DNA from: Aphelocoma coerulescens
Lineage: Eukaryota > Chordata > Aves > Passeriformes > Corvidae
Reading direction: 5' to 3'
NCBI RefSeq assembly: GCF_041296385.1
Contig: NC_091022.1
Span: 21,037,967-21,101,966 of the forward strand
Length of the DNA stretch: 64,000 nucleotides
The position numbers and the translations under genes were made by a program. The notes under the pieces are model-generated. The model made no database searches. It saw nothing but the letters and a program-made list of their open reading frames with translations, and was not told the origin of the DNA. Below are positions 1-13,283 of this stretch, piece by piece. How positions within the stretch are numbered: position 1 is the first letter of the stretch; every line of letters starts with the position of its first letter.

Positions 1-193
1 TTGTTACAGGGGTAAAGAAATAAATCAATCAACTTCGCATATATGCATATCTATCTAAATAGTTGTTCTTTCATCTGAAGAAAATTTATATGTATTTGAA
101 ATATTTCTAATCTGAATTTCTTAAGGGTTCCTTTTCTTTATTTTAATTCCTTACCAGACCATTCAAAAACATAAGAAAGTGTGCTGTGTACAC

Positions 194-230
<37 letters not shown>

Positions 231-2261
231 AGTGCACTTTCTACACAGCTCTGTACTCCATCTCTGAGGGCCTCAGTGATTCTGCATTACAAGAAAAATC
301 ACAATATCTCTAATAAGTATTCTATACTTGTGTAACTCTATACTCTGACAGGTAGACGCAAGAAATTCTTCTGGCTTCTTAAAAAACACAAATTCTTAAA
401 TACATTTTAATGCCACAACTCACTCAGCTCACAATCCCTCTACTGTGTCAGGGATTTCTTTGCACATGGACACACTTCAGTGCTGGGGTCTGGCTCCCTG
501 AGCAGTACCTACTCTCCCAGCTGATGCAGAGCAGACCGAGGGCTCTGCTGTGATTCGAATCAGGAGCCTGCAGCAGAGGGCACTGTGAAAGCACCAGAGC
601 TGCAGCCCTGCTCAGAAAGAGCTGGAAAGGGAGAAGGGACATCCCCTCCAGGGGACACGTGTACCATTCTAACCGATGCTGCTCTCATTTCCCCTCCAGG
701 AAAGGTGATGGTCGTTTCTCTGAGCAGGTGTCCAGGAGCCAGACTGTGTTATCACACCATGATACAAGGCCAGCTGAGCATTGACTGAAAAGCTGCTTTG
801 CTGAGAGCCTCTCCCAGGTGAGGTCTCTCCTGGTCTGGTTCATGCCTAGTGCAGACAGCCTCTCTCCAGAGCAGGCAGCTGGGAGCACTGCTGAGAAGGT
901 GGGCAGAGAGCTATAAAACTGTGACTCTGGGAGCTGGTACCCACACTACCAGTGAGTGACATGTGCCTGTACAACCCATGGATGTGCCTGGTCCATAAAA
1001 TCTGTTTGGGACTTTGCTGGCTTAACTTCCAAATGTTTGTGGGAGAGACAATGCCATTAAAATACAGATTTTATAATCTGTCATTTTCATTTGGAAGCTG
1101 AAGGCAGCTCTCCCCTCTTCTGCTTTTATACTCTGCACTATCAGATATTCCCAAACACTCTACAAAGAGGCTAAGCCTGCAGAGCTGAGATAGTGAATAT
1201 TTACAGCAGTGCTCAGCAGCCAGCATCTCTGAATCTATCAGCAGCTCCTTGCAGGAGGAATCAACCTTGTCTTTCCCCATCTGCACAAGTACTTTAAAGA
1301 ATAATTTTAGGAAGCAAATGAACCATTGCAGAGCCATTAAAAGAATTAAATAATCCATAAGCAGCAGTTAAACAGTACAATAAGGAACACTTAATGTTAT
1401 TAGAAAAGTCAGTTGTGTGTGGACAAAGGCTGACTGACAAATGAGAAAAATATTTGTTCGCTGTAAGTGATCTACAGCAGACCTACAGCCAATGGTACCA
1501 GATGGTGGGGCTGGTATTTTGTAAACACACCTCTTCTAGAACCAAAAAAGCCTGGTTAATTGACCATGGATCATAGTCCCACATAAAATAAGCAAAGCCG
1601 TGCCTGCCCAGCACCATTGGCAGACGGTTCCCATTAGGAAAGCAGTAAAGTTCTTGGTGTCTTTGGGAGGCATCTGGATTTACTGGGAAGCACACAAAAA
1701 AGGGAAATGGAGTAATTCTGAATAGATCAGGTGATACAGAGAAGATCATATTTAACTGTCCGTGTCTGTGTTGGATAATACATTTAATTTGAATGGACAG
1801 TCTTCCTTTTAATTTAGCATTTTTAGTCTTTCATCAAGAACACAGGGATACAGAAATAAAGAGGTGTGCAGCTGAGAACTCCATCTCACACAGACTGGGT
1901 TCATAGTGATAACCATGCAAAGGATGTTGATTCTCGGTTTGAACTGTTATTTGACAACAAATAATAGCATTCTTAACTCTAGCACTGTGATGGTATTTAA
2001 TCTGTGGATTTCAAAAAGCTTTTATACAATGTAGAGGATGAAAGAAATTTCCAAAGCCAATAGTCATAAAATATTCATCAAGGGAAAACTCTGACTCTAG
2101 TTACTAATCTACAACAGCCTTCCCAACACGTGGAACATCTTATTTTGTTTACTGGCACGGGATCACAGCTAATCGTGCTGTCACTTGAGGATTAGTGATC
2201 CAATTAATGACCAGCAGCAGAGAAGCTCTATCTATTACAGCATATCACAATCAATTTCTAA
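1..2261. other. Intergenic DNA, no gene seen
   Basis: This is AT-rich unique-looking sequence with one (AT)15 run. Short frames here are at chance length and show no codon or domain pattern. It lies more than 34 kb beyond the inferred PTGFR 3' end. Confidence 0.7.
199..228 (+). repeat. (AT)15 microsatellite
   Basis: This is a pure AT dinucleotide run of 30 bp preceded by AAATT. It is a simple sequence and is likely length-variable. Confidence 0.97.
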
Positions 2262-3092
2262 TTTTGACCCTCTGGAGGAAAGGGATGCCATCCAGAGTGA
2301 CTTTGACAAGCTGGAGAGGTGGGCCTGTGCAACCTTCAAAGAAGTTGAGCAAGTCCAAGTGCAAGGTGCTGCATCTGGGTCAGGGCAATCCCAAGCCCAA
2401 ACACAGGTGGGGCAGACAATGGATCAAGTGCAGCCTTGGGAGAGGAACTTGGGGTTGCTGGTGGATGAGAAGCTCAGCATGATCCATCAATGTGCCTTTG
2501 CAGCCCAGAAAGCCAGCTGTGTCCTGAGCTGTGTCAAAGGCAGCGTGGGCAGCAGCCAGAGGGAGCGGATTCTGCCTCTCTACCCTGCCCTTGTGAGACC
2601 CCACCTGGAGCGCTGCATCCAGCTCTGGGGCCCCAGCATAAGCACAGGGGCTTGCTGGAGTGAGTCCAGAGGAGTCCCCAAAGTACCTCTCCTAAGAAAA
2701 CAGGAGAGAGTTGTGGTTGTTCAGCATGGAGAAAATAAAAAAGCACTGAAGAGACCTTAACATCAGTTTCCAGTTCATAAAGGAGGCTACAAGAGAGCTG
2801 AAAAGGGACTTTTCAAGAGGGCCTGTAGTGATGGAACAAAGGAGAATGGCTTTAAACTGAAATAGTAGGTTTAGAGATTAGAAAGAAATTTGTTACTGTG
2901 AGGGTGTTGAGGCACTGGAATTGTTTGCCCAGAGAAACTTTGGATGCCCTATCCCTGGAAGAGTTCAAGGCCAGGTTGGATGGGGCTTTGAGTAACCTGG
3001 TCTAGTAGAAGGTGTCCCTTTCCATGGCGGGAAGGTTGGAGCCATGTGACCTTTAAGGTCCCTTCCAACCCAAACCATTCTGAGGTTCTAAG
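2262..3092 (+). mobile_element. CR1 LINE, 5'-truncated 3' end
   Basis: This is a decayed chicken-repeat-1 (CR1) non-LTR retrotransposon. From left to right it carries the C-terminal part of ORF2, then the untranslated segment around GGCACTGGAATTG, TGGAAGAGTTCAAGGCCAGG and TTTAAGGTCCC. It ends in the characteristic CCTTCCAACCCAAACCATTC followed by a degenerate octamer tail. 5' truncation is typical of CR1. There are small internal deletions around 2640-2700 relative to the family pattern. It is the longest transposon remnant in the window and it is inactive. Confidence 0.95.
2269..2640 (+). pseudogene. Remnant of CR1 ORF2 (reverse transcriptase C-terminal end)
   Basis: Translated pieces match the end of CR1 ORF2: ERDAIQSDFDKLERW in one frame, KCKVLHLGQGNPK (from about 2357) in the next frame, then WERNLGLLVDEKL from 2437 back in the first frame, and LPLYPALVRPHLERCIQLWG. 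Two compensating frameshifts, around 2340 and around 2400-2430, therefore keep a long open frame (2185-2760) that is only partly native. The catalytic YADD region is absent, so the piece encodes no active enzyme. Confidence 0.9.
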
Positions 3093-4237
3093 AATTACAA
3101 TGTAGTTGACAGTATCTTCAGGTACATAAAAAAAATTGTGGGATTTTTTTTTTTCCTGTACTCACAGAGAATAAACTGTCTCTGACCACAAGATGGCCCT
3201 CATGGTATATTGTCTGTGCAGTGGTACACAATATCCCTGCCTTACTCATCATGCATTGCTTGCAATATTCTAGTTTCACTTCATTTATATATATGTATGG
3301 TCTATTTCTCCCTGCTATCTTCTATTAGCAGAAGAAAAAGCAAAAGTCCTGAATCTGTCAGATTAATTCACGCACTCTGGGGCCAGTCAGGCCAAGTTTG
3401 TGGCTGTGCTGTCCCAACACCCCGGCCCCAGCACAGCCATGAGCACACGCTGTCACTCCCCACTGCAACCTCCACACGGCCACACACCCCACAGCGTAGC
3501 TACTGCACACCCATGGCCACTGGGAGAGAGAGCTGGAGAAGAGTCCTTTCCCCATCACAAGGGCTGGCTGCCACCACAGCAGATGCGGGCTAAGCAGCGC
3601 TCCTCCTCACTCTCCCATCATCATGTTTTGCATCTCCTACTTGTCATTGTTTTCTCAAGGATTCTTGGTATTGCTTGGCATATTTGACCTGGCATTGTTT
3701 CATTTCCTGTGCTTTCTCCCCCAAATGCCACGTGATCAGGCACAGTGATATCAAGCAAGGAAAATAAATTGTTTTGTTCAGTCTCTGGCTTACATTTCAG
3801 CTGTAGTGACAGGGCTCAGGGATATCTCTTTTTAAGGTTTCTGCTGGTCTAAAATTGGGGAATTTCCATAACATTTCCTGAAAGGTTAGATTAAGGTGAT
3901 TCAAAGCAGGCCAAGGAATTAAATATATAGCCTCCTGCCTAGAAACCTACTAGTTTCCTGACTGTGTGTGTTCAAAATTGTAACATGCTACAGCAAGGAG
4001 TGCCAGCAGGATGAAGGACAGTCCTGTCTCAGTCCAGCTGAGCTGGGATCATTTCAGAACAATGTGATGCTGATTTGGTAAAGCGTAGGGATACCCCAGA
4101 ATAGGACGGGGTATCAATCACACTTCAAATGTGTCTCTTGAACAAAAGATCAGCAACAATTTATGGTCCATATATCAATCAGGTATGCCTATTTCCCGTG
4201 GGCCTCCAGTGCTCCAAAATGGTGACAACAAGAACAG

Positions 4238-4271
<34 letters not shown>
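4238..4271 (+). repeat. Poly(A) run, 34 nt
   Basis: This is an uninterrupted A-run. I found no poly(A) signal or recognisable retrosequence immediately upstream, so it may be a simple repeat rather than a retroposon tail. Confidence 0.95.
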
Positions 4272-4273
<2 letters not shown>

Positions 4274-5484
4274 AACCACTACAAATTTCACTAGATAATG
4301 TTTTGTTGGTTCTAATTCCACACTGTGGGGACAATCTTTAGGAGTTGTCTGTTACACACGGCAAGAAAATAAACTGCAGATCTTTCCATCCTTTTTTAGA
4401 AATTGACTTGAGTGCTGAGGTTTTGGGGATGCCAAACCTGCCAGGTTCACCCTCTCCAGTCTGTAACTCATCTCTGATCTGTAGCTAAAATGTAGATAAT
4501 TCAGCCAGTAATGGTAATCTTTGCCAGTATATTTTTCACCAATATCTGCATGGCTGACTGCTGATCATAAATCATTCAGTATAATGAAAAGCTTGTGAGA
4601 GGTATAAGAAAACAGCAGTTCTTTAAAGGATGCATCCTTGAGCAGTTCCAGAAAACTTAGCAGAAGTATTGAAGACACGCTGAAACAACTATTTCTTGAT
4701 TATCACCCCAAAACATAACTTGAATACAAAAGCAAAACACTGTATTCTGTTAAAGAGCAATAAATTTTAGATCTGTAAAACTAGAATAAATTCTTTGTAG
4801 ATAGATAACCTGCCAAAACCAGTTATAGTTAAACAGCACAGTTATCATTTAATGCAATCAGTGTATTTTTACATCCCTTTCAGACAGCTGAGGATGTTGA
4901 CTGATGCCAGTAATGCAAACTAGGAGTAAATAAGGAATATGCAAATAAGGAATAAAATCTAATTCCCTCCTTCCCTAAGGAAAAAAAAAAAAAATTTACT
5001 TGTTCAGCTTTGAGGAGCCAAGTTATGATATTTTCATGGCATATCAGCTCTTAAATTTCTGACCTGTGAAAGAGTTTGGAATACCAAGAGAAGCCAAGCA
5101 TTAAATGTCCATATATCAGACCAAAGTCAATTTAGTTCTGTACTCTCTCTTGAGTTAGTGACCATCCAACAAAGGGTGGAAGAAGGGAGGAAGCATCCTT
5201 CCCTGTAGTTCTCTCCTGGCACTGTTAATGCTGCTACTGGGCCTGCTGAACTCTGCCAGTACTGAGTTCAAACCTAAAGGCTGCATATTTCTCTCAGCAT
5301 TATTAGTTCACACACACATCAGTCGGAGGCTTCTACAGTCCTAAGCATAGGATGATTTAAAAAGTGCAAGGATTATAGATCACAAGTATTGCACAAGGAA
5401 ATCTAGGTCTAAAAGAAATTTTCCTTGGTTTCATGGCAAATCTGAAAATTAGCCTTGGGTTTTTTCATTGTTTTTCTTTCTTCC

Positions 5485-5504
5485 TTTTTTTTTTTTTTTT
5501 TTTT
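5485..5504 (+). repeat. Poly(T) run, 20 nt
   Basis: This T-run follows a pyrimidine-rich TTTCTTTCTTCC stretch. No adjacent retroelement was recognised on the opposite strand. Confidence 0.9.
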
Positions 5505-8500
5505 AAGAGTTCTTGAAGGTCTCCCATGAATTTGTAAGTTACAATGAATCAAGCTGCGTGTTTACATTAACTTAGGGTACACTCAGCACCCTTATATGCT
5601 TACAATCAGTAACCTGGCTTCATGTCTTCAGTTTGTTAGAGTCTGAGTTTGAGCTTTTAGGTCACTCTGAATGTAAACCATGGAGGGGAGAAAATTCAAA
5701 GCAAAAAAGAACAAATCAGCAAATCCCCACAGAAGACGTGCTTCATTGGTTCATTCTGATGCCAGCAAAATATGTCTGGATCTAGATCTGAACTGGGATT
5801 ATTCACTATTGCAAAGAAAATTTATTGATGACACTTTCTCACCAAGTATAATAAACCAAAGGTAGCTCCAGAGAAGTATAAACATTAAAATGGCACCATA
5901 TAATTTTTGCACTACTTCAGAAAGAAAAGATGCAATTAAATCACTTCAGGCTTTTCTTGAAAAAAGAGCCCATAAAGGTACCAGTAACAGGAATTAAACA
6001 CCTGTTCTTTAAAACCCTTTTTTTTTTCTTTTAAAGAAAAAAAATATATTTTCAATTTCAGGTTATTCTGAAGTGAGCTTCAATTTTTAATGGGAAAGCT
6101 GACTGACCTGAAAGAACTTGTTTAGAGAACATATTACATTATTTTCTACCTGTTTGAGACATGAGTTTCAACCACAAATTAAATTCCATTCCCAGGAACT
6201 TTGATTTGAAAAAATAATCCCAGAAATCTCCAAGATAGCCACTGCCATTACTAGCAGTTTTCAGCATTCCAGCTCCCACAGCTCTCTTCTACTGCTGAAA
6301 TAAGACTGTGAGTTATCCAAAATGATTGTCTAATACTGGCAGCTAGAACAAACATTTCATTGAAACTACTGAAACTCATTCCTTTCCATGATGTCTTGAA
6401 TGATACAAGACATTGTATCACATTGCACCCACCAATATTTTGCAGACCATTTCTCTTAATGATGATATTTTATCACAGGTCTTCTGTTGAGAGGATAATA
6501 TCTGTCAACAGAGACTCTCTCTCCACACCAACAGAGAACCTCAGCACAAGGCTGAATCTGAGAGGAAGAAGGATGGAGAATGCCCTGAATGCACACCTTG
6601 CACCAGAGTACCATGGCACAGTGTGGTACACCCTCATCTCGATCAACATTAGATGGAAACACTTTTTGGCTAATCCATTATGGTTAATGCACTATCTCTC
6701 CTTAGTCTTGTGATAGTACAAATCAAGAGTAATGGCCCAAAAAATAATATTAGTACACAACCAAGAAATTAACATAAGCTGGTGAAAATCAGAATGAAAA
6801 CTGAGCAGCTTGACTGAGTCTTCAGTGAAGATCAGCCTGCCAAAATATTATAAATACCAATTACTATTACTTTGTTCTGCTGTGATTATTCTGCTTTCTT
6901 GCAAAAAATATCACAGCTTTTCAGAAACACTGAAACATGTTAAAACTACAGTCTGCCCTCTAAAAATCCACATCCTCAAAATTTTACTTGTTCAATCTGC
7001 CAGTTTGAAGCAATACTTCTTTGAGAACACCTTTAAGGTCAGCTCTTGTAGAATGACTGGCTATTTGGGGATTCACCTTGAAAATCATTTGCTCTGCCAT
7101 TCCCATGTTCACTTCTCTGAAGAAATTTAATATTCATACACATGTATATATAAAATCAATACTCACATATGTATACTTATTCATATAAACATCCTCATAC
7201 TCTGGCTTTGTTTGATGGTCTTTTGTGGCTTGTGTCCATGGAAATGAACAGTTGCATTTGTTCCAGCAACATCCATCACAGAAATCCTTTTTGATGCTGG
7301 GAACAAATAAACCAGCAGCAGCTCCCAGTTCCTGTGCCCCTGCACCTGGGACAGGTGTGGGAAGCAGCTGACTGTAGCAGTTACATGATTTACACTCTGT
7401 ACAAGGGCCATGAAAGCCTCTTCAGCACCTGTAGTACAGGCAAGCAGAGCTTAGCCACTGCTGGGGTACTTAGACTCAGATTTTGAGGGTTTTGAACAAA
7501 ACTGGGGACAGATTTGGGTACTTGCAGAAACAACTTGCTCCACTAAGCCCCAAAGGTGGTTCTCAGGGGAGGGCAGAGGGAAACATGTTATGGCAGAAAG
7601 GGAGGGGTACGGAGTACACAGAGCACCTTCTAGCAGAAATGTCCTTTTGAGACAGCCATCCCTTTGAGCTGCAGCCAGGAGCCCTTGACTATCTCATATT
7701 AACAGTGAAAGCATGCAGAAGCCTGCACCAAGTGTTAGCTTATGACATGTGAAGGTTAAAAAATAAAATCTTGGAGATATATACATCTCTCTATGAAGAA
7801 TAGTTTCTTTTTCAGTATTTCTGCAGCATCATACTTATCAGTTATTTCCATAATCTTTGCCTTAAAAAACATAGCCATACCACTTCACTGTAGCCCTAAA
7901 ACCATTTCCTATTCCACTGAGTATCAGCCTTTTCCTCCTCCAGGGTATCTATTATTCTGCAGTGCTATCAGAGATGCTGCCTGGTAGCAGCCCAGTTTTG
8001 CTCCTGTTTTGATGCTACCAGACCATCAGAAAAGGTTACACACTTTTGTGGGAGCATAATTTGACCTGATGACCACTTATTACTGGTAATGAAATAGAAA
8101 TAAAGAACAAAATTTGACTTCCAGGGCCAAAAATTAATTTGCTAGGCTGGCGGTTACAGGAAAAAAAAAATCTTTCCATTTATGTACTGAAGATTTTTTT
8201 CTTTAGTTCCTGGCACATCATTTTAATAGACCTCTGAAACATATTTGAGATTGAAATAGGCCCTTTAATGTAGATCAAATATGGGAGACGGGGAACTCTC
8301 TGGTTTCAATATTTCAAAGTTATCCTTCCTAAATTGCAATAAATGTCCTTACTCTCTTTTCAGACTCTCTTTGCCCAGTGTTCTGGCATTAACCTATTTA
8401 GCTGCCTGTCTGACAGTGATTAGAGAAAAGGCATCGTTTTTGTGGATGTTTGATTGAACAAAATCTTGGGCAATCTCCTTTGACAAGAACTTCAAGAAAG

Positions 8501-8961
8501 GCAAGAATAAAACTTTGTAGAGCTTAGAGTCCAAGGACAATACACCCTACTCCATCACAGCAGGTCTTCCTAGGGCATGCTAAGCATTTCCTCATTGCCC
8601 CTGAGGGAACCTGCACATGACCATGCAATTTTGATTGCCAGTACTGAGAAGTAAAAAGACAAACCAGCCCAATTTCAGACATGAAGCAAACATGTCAAAA
8701 GTGGGCTTACGTTTTCTTCTTGGATACTCTGAATTGGTGTGACTAAAAGAATGAGGGTGAGCCATGATTAAATTCATTTCTACTGTTAAATCTGTTTGAT
8801 CTGGCTGTGTGAGGTGCCTAAGACCTATCTATATCTACATATTATTCCCCTTGCCAACCATGAGGTTCAGTCTCAGACTGCTTTTTGTTCTGTCAAATAT
8901 ATTTATAGTCAAGAAGACTGAAAGAAACTGAACTTCAACAAGACATCAGAAATTCACAGCA

Positions 8962-8990
8962 TACTACTAATACTACTAGTAGTAGTAGTA
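8962..8990 (+). repeat. Trinucleotide palindrome (TAC)n/(GTA)n
   Basis: TACTACTAATACTACT is followed directly by AGTAGTAGTAGTA. The two sides are inverted complements around 8977/8978, with 12 of 13 positions pairing and no loop. An AAT-rich stretch follows (8991-9007). It could extrude as a cruciform. Confidence 0.85.
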
Positions 8991-9665
8991 AAAATAATAA
9001 AAATAATAAAGGATATAATACTATGAGTTGTGTTTGGAAAGCTCAGTGGAAAATCCAGTGCTGCCATGATTTACTTTGCTGGGATCCAGTACTCATAGCC
9101 AAATGCACAGCACTTTATTGTAGGACTCCTCTATAGAAAGGAAGCTTCTCACTTGTTCAGGAATATGACTTAATTGTCCAGAGAAACTAAAAAAGCACTT
9201 TGAGAATCCAATAGCTTGAAACACACAGTTGCTTTTTCCAGTTCTAGGTTCATTATAGCTAGAGACCAGAGTTTTAAAGTTAAATGTTTTGGGGTCAATA
9301 TTTGGAGAAGCACATGCCTCTTCTCCTGGCTCACTTTTTGAGTATTCACTGTACCATTCCTCACAGCTAAACAGCTGCCCAAGAAGGATCATCACTACAT
9401 CTATTCAATCACAGTATTCAAAAACATCTGCTTTCCAGACATCTTATGGAATTAAGAACTTCAGAACATTGTTCAGTTCTAAATGTGTCTTCTCAGTCCT
9501 TCCATTTATATCACCAAATGCTAACTCCATAGATTCCTTCCTTAACTTCCCAAACAGCAATCCTTTTTATAAAGGCTACTCTAGCTAGACTGCAGCCTTG
9601 GATCCAGTTCCTCCTCACCTCCTCAAGGATATGTGGATTTTCTGGTGAAAGCAGCACATCAGCAC

Positions 9666-9806
9666 TTCTAATGTGTTATCATTTGCCTTAGTTCTTCTAT
9701 AAAAGATATATTATCATATCTTAGTTTAGGAGAACTGTATGCATTAGTGGATATTTAAGGTAACTTAGAAATAGACTTATTAAACCCAAATATCCTACAT
9801 GCATCT
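9666..9806 (+). repeat. Copy A of an unidentified 140-bp direct repeat
   Basis: This is about 90% identical by hand alignment (about 14 substitutions and two small indels) to 11752-11894, in the same orientation and 2,086 bp away. The core GTTCTTCTATAAAAGATAT is identical in both. Flanks outside the block do not align convincingly. No transposon family was recognised. Confidence 0.9.
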
Positions 9807-11751
9807 TCCATCTGGCTTCATAGGCAATTCATAGGTTTAATCTATAGCATAAAATCTCATTTTTTCTACAATGAAACTGTCTTAATTCTCGGTGGATAGT
9901 ATGAGCTTTATTCCTTTCTTTAATTATTCCTACATAAAACAGTAAGTTGAAATCTTGTTGAAGCCAGTTACTTTGCCCTAACCCCTCACATAAGCCATCT
10001 TTTGGAAGAGTATTCAAGTAGAGTATCAATTCCTCACCTGCATGGGGTGTTTTAGGCAATACTTTTCCTTTGTGTTACACCAGTGAGTGCTACAATGCCA
10101 GTCCCAGCAAGCTCATTTTCCTTTTTAACTTCATTTTTCTAGTTGTACTTTTTGTGGCAAGTTCCCTGATGCTAACCAACGTGTCTCACATCACACGTGG
10201 TGGAAAAATCATCCCTCCTCCCTGCTCAGTGTACACTTTACCACTATATTCAATACTATTAGGTTCTCACTCAGAGATAGCACAAAGAGCCCATTCACCC
10301 TTTCTCCTCAAGGTGCAGAGGGAAAGGACTTCATGAGTACATCTCAGTTCTAAACATTTCCAAGATGACAGAGGAGTTCATGGTTTCTTTTTTCTCATTT
10401 AAACACTTTAAGAAGGGCCATAGGTCAGATTCGTATTAAGGTCCTTTTCTTTGAAAATGCTCTGGTTCCTACAGGAAGCACAATGGCTCATATGACTTAA
10501 TTCTACCTCAAAAACTAACAAGTAAATGAACAGAGAATACCTGAATAGCTTTTCAGTGATCAAATTGAGTCTTTCACCAGACAGGTTCTAACTTATGCAG
10601 CTTTCTTTTGTGTGTGAAAAATCCATTTTTCTTTGCTCATTTAGCAGTGAAAGTCACCAGTCCCAGGCAGTCACTGAGGCAGTTATTACATGCTTTGGGT
10701 TTTAAAGCAGTGCTCTTAACAGCGCTATGAAACTGAACTACCTCAAAGAAGCTTTCCTACTTTCCTAGGAAGGGCCAAACAAATTATGGGGGTAGGAGAA
10801 GAGAAAAATAAGCACAGCTGGTGAGTGACAAGAGTATCATTCAAAATGGAATTCAAGGTTTTAACACTTATTAATGTCAAATCCCTTCTCCTAAAAGACA
10901 GAGATTCCTGATAAGACAGATTTATATATTCCACACTGTAATTTGTTCATATAGAATGGAAGAGATCCACATTTAAGGGCCTGCTCTGTTCTTCAGGACT
11001 GGAATCTCATTCTCGCATAAACTCCATAGCTGTCCCATTAGAGGAGCTTTGGCACCCCTCTCTGTTCTCTAAAAATTACGAACTACTCCTATCAAGCCTT
11101 TACATGGAAAATATTCTCAAATATTTATGTGTGTATGCATAAAGTGAGGCTATAAAAGTACAAAATTATTGAAAATAGCAAAAACATAATAAATATTTTA
11201 AAAAGGGGGGGGACCGGAGAAGGGAGGCAGGTTTCTTGGCTTGCTGAACACTTTTAATTGAAAATTTGGCAAAAACAAGAACGAGAAAAAGTACATTTCC
11301 AGATGAATCTGCTCTTCCTAAATCTGGTTTGGGAGGAAGCCAGCAGAACTGATAAACTAGAAAAGCAATATGACTACACATTTCCCACACTACAGGTCAC
11401 AGGAAAATTGAATGGTTTTCCTGATATTAGATGCTCAGTCCCACCCCTCACTGGTACCCTGATGATGTAAAGTTCTATCAGGAGAAAAATGTTGAGAAAT
11501 AAGTTTGTTTCCACAGAACCCTGTCCACTGCTAAAAAGAGCATCTGAAAACAATGAACCCCAAAACAGATATGAGAAAGTAAAATTTGTGTTTTACCTTT
11601 GAAATATCATCTCAGATATATGCTGTGATTTTGAAAGAACAAAGATCTCACCAAATATATATAGTATTAACTTTTTTAAAATTAGATTCCGTGTCTGAAG
11701 TAGTTTTGCCATCTCTTGCTTTACTGCAGCATAGAAGAAGCAAAGCAACAT
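9807..11751. other. Spacer between the two 140-bp repeats, no gene seen
   Basis: This is AT-rich sequence with an 8-nt G-run at 11205-11212. No coding pattern or known repeat was recognised. Confidence 0.65.
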
Positions 11752-11894
11752 TTCCAATGTGTTATCTTTTGCCTTAGTTCTTCTATAAAAGATATATTGT
11801 CATAGCTTAGTTTAGGAGAACTGTACACATTAATGGAAATTTACAGTAACTTAGTAGAAATAGATTTATTAAATGAAATATCCTATATGCATCT
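11752..11894 (+). repeat. Copy B of an unidentified 140-bp direct repeat
   Basis: This is the partner of 9666-9806. Relative to copy A it has a 3-nt insertion (TAG) within ACTTAGTAGAAATAG and a 1-nt deletion just after the TTATTAAA stretch. It starts around TTTCCAATGTGTTATC and ends at TCCTATATGCATCT. The two copies could be a local duplication or two members of an interspersed family. Confidence 0.9.
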
Positions 11895-13240
11895 ATACAC
11901 TAGATAGATACTAGCATTTATAGAGCTAAAATGTGTGTTAAAAGAATTTCAGATGTGTAAACATAGCTAGTAGAAATAAACTCTGGACAGATAACTGCAC
12001 TGAGATCTTTCCAGATGTGCACAACCAGTATACACTCTACCAAAAATAAAAAAGAAAAAAACCCACATCCTAGTGCTTTAATCCTACAGTATTATATGCC
12101 AGTGTCTTATTATCCAATCCATTTAACCTTATTTTTGAGGTTAATTTCTGTCAGTAAAAAGACAGACATATTAAGACTCTCTTCAAACTTACAGCAATAT
12201 CCCTCCGAAACCAAAGTCCCCAAAGTTCAAACATGAAATAGAACACAGTTTTACAGAGATGTGCATCAAAATTGGCTTGTCAGGATAATTTGAAGTTAGT
12301 GGACTACACAGCAGCAATACTGATGAGATATTTACTAGTGATTAAATTATTCAATACTGATTGTTTCTTTACATGAAAATATCCCTTGAGTCCTGAGTAC
12401 TACTTTTTCATCATGCCATTCGAGGCTACACAGCTTTGAAAATCCAACTTCTTATTGAGGTCTTTCCCAAGCCACTGATTCATCACAGCAATCCCAACTC
12501 TGGTAACCATGTGAATGCTGAGTGTTAGACTGGTTTTTCTCCTAAAATGCATCCAGCCCTAGCTCTGCACCACAGAAATCAAAGAGCATTTTACACTGAT
12601 GTTACAATTTCCGTCCTTGAGGATAATCAGAATTTGACTGCGCAAAGCCCTAAGCAACCAGATCTAAAGTTAGACCTACTTAGACTGATGGTTTGGAACA
12701 AGCAACTTCCTGAGGTCTCTTCCTACCTACATTATTTTCTGATTCCCTAGAAAAAGAAAAAACAGTAGCTGAAATGAAAAGTTGCAGAAGCAGAACATGA
12801 GAGGTTTTCACAGTGTACAACAGAATTGTTGAATAATATTGCTAGAAATAACACTTTTAAGTGAAGGGACAGAAATAACAGCTGGGAAATATTTTGTTGA
12901 AGTGTTCTTCAAGTGTTACTTAAAATGGTCAAGTGAGTCTTTCAAGGCGCATGATAGCACAGACTTTATACACGTAAATTCCTCTCTTTCTCCAGCATTT
13001 TAAAACAGACGTTTTGATCTTCTACTTTTTCCCCTTTCCACATACATGAAAGACAGGACTGCCCAGGTTATCTGAGTTAACTTCTTTTTCTTTTTTTTAT
13101 GTTCTGATTATAGTCAAGCAGCAAAATATCTAAAGGCTACATCACAAATTCTTTGAACTCAAGTGGGGCTGAAAACATTGGAACACACTAAATACCTTTT
13201 TTCTTAGCTGAGCAGTAGGATGTGTGCAACAATTCCAGGA

Positions 13241-13283
13241 CTTTGAATTTAAAATTTAAAAATTTGAATTTAAAAATTCAAAG
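13241..13283 (+). repeat. AT-rich inverted repeat
   Basis: Perfect 10-bp arms CTTTGAATTT (13241-13250) and AAATTCAAAG (13274-13283) enclose a 23-bp AT-only centre that itself repeats AATTTAAAA motifs. Confidence 0.85.

Larger units (their letters stand above)
3093..9665. other. Intergenic DNA, no gene seen
   Basis: Besides a poly(A) run, a poly(T) run and the trinucleotide palindrome listed separately, nothing recognisable was found. The longest frames (127 codons at 3210 and 117 at 6360) lack any family resemblance and sit in ordinary sequence. Confidence 0.65.

Noticed and set aside
536..575. GATTCGAATC resembling a tRNA B-box
   Set aside because: The spacing does not fit GWTCRANNC, and no A-box or cloverleaf could be built around it.
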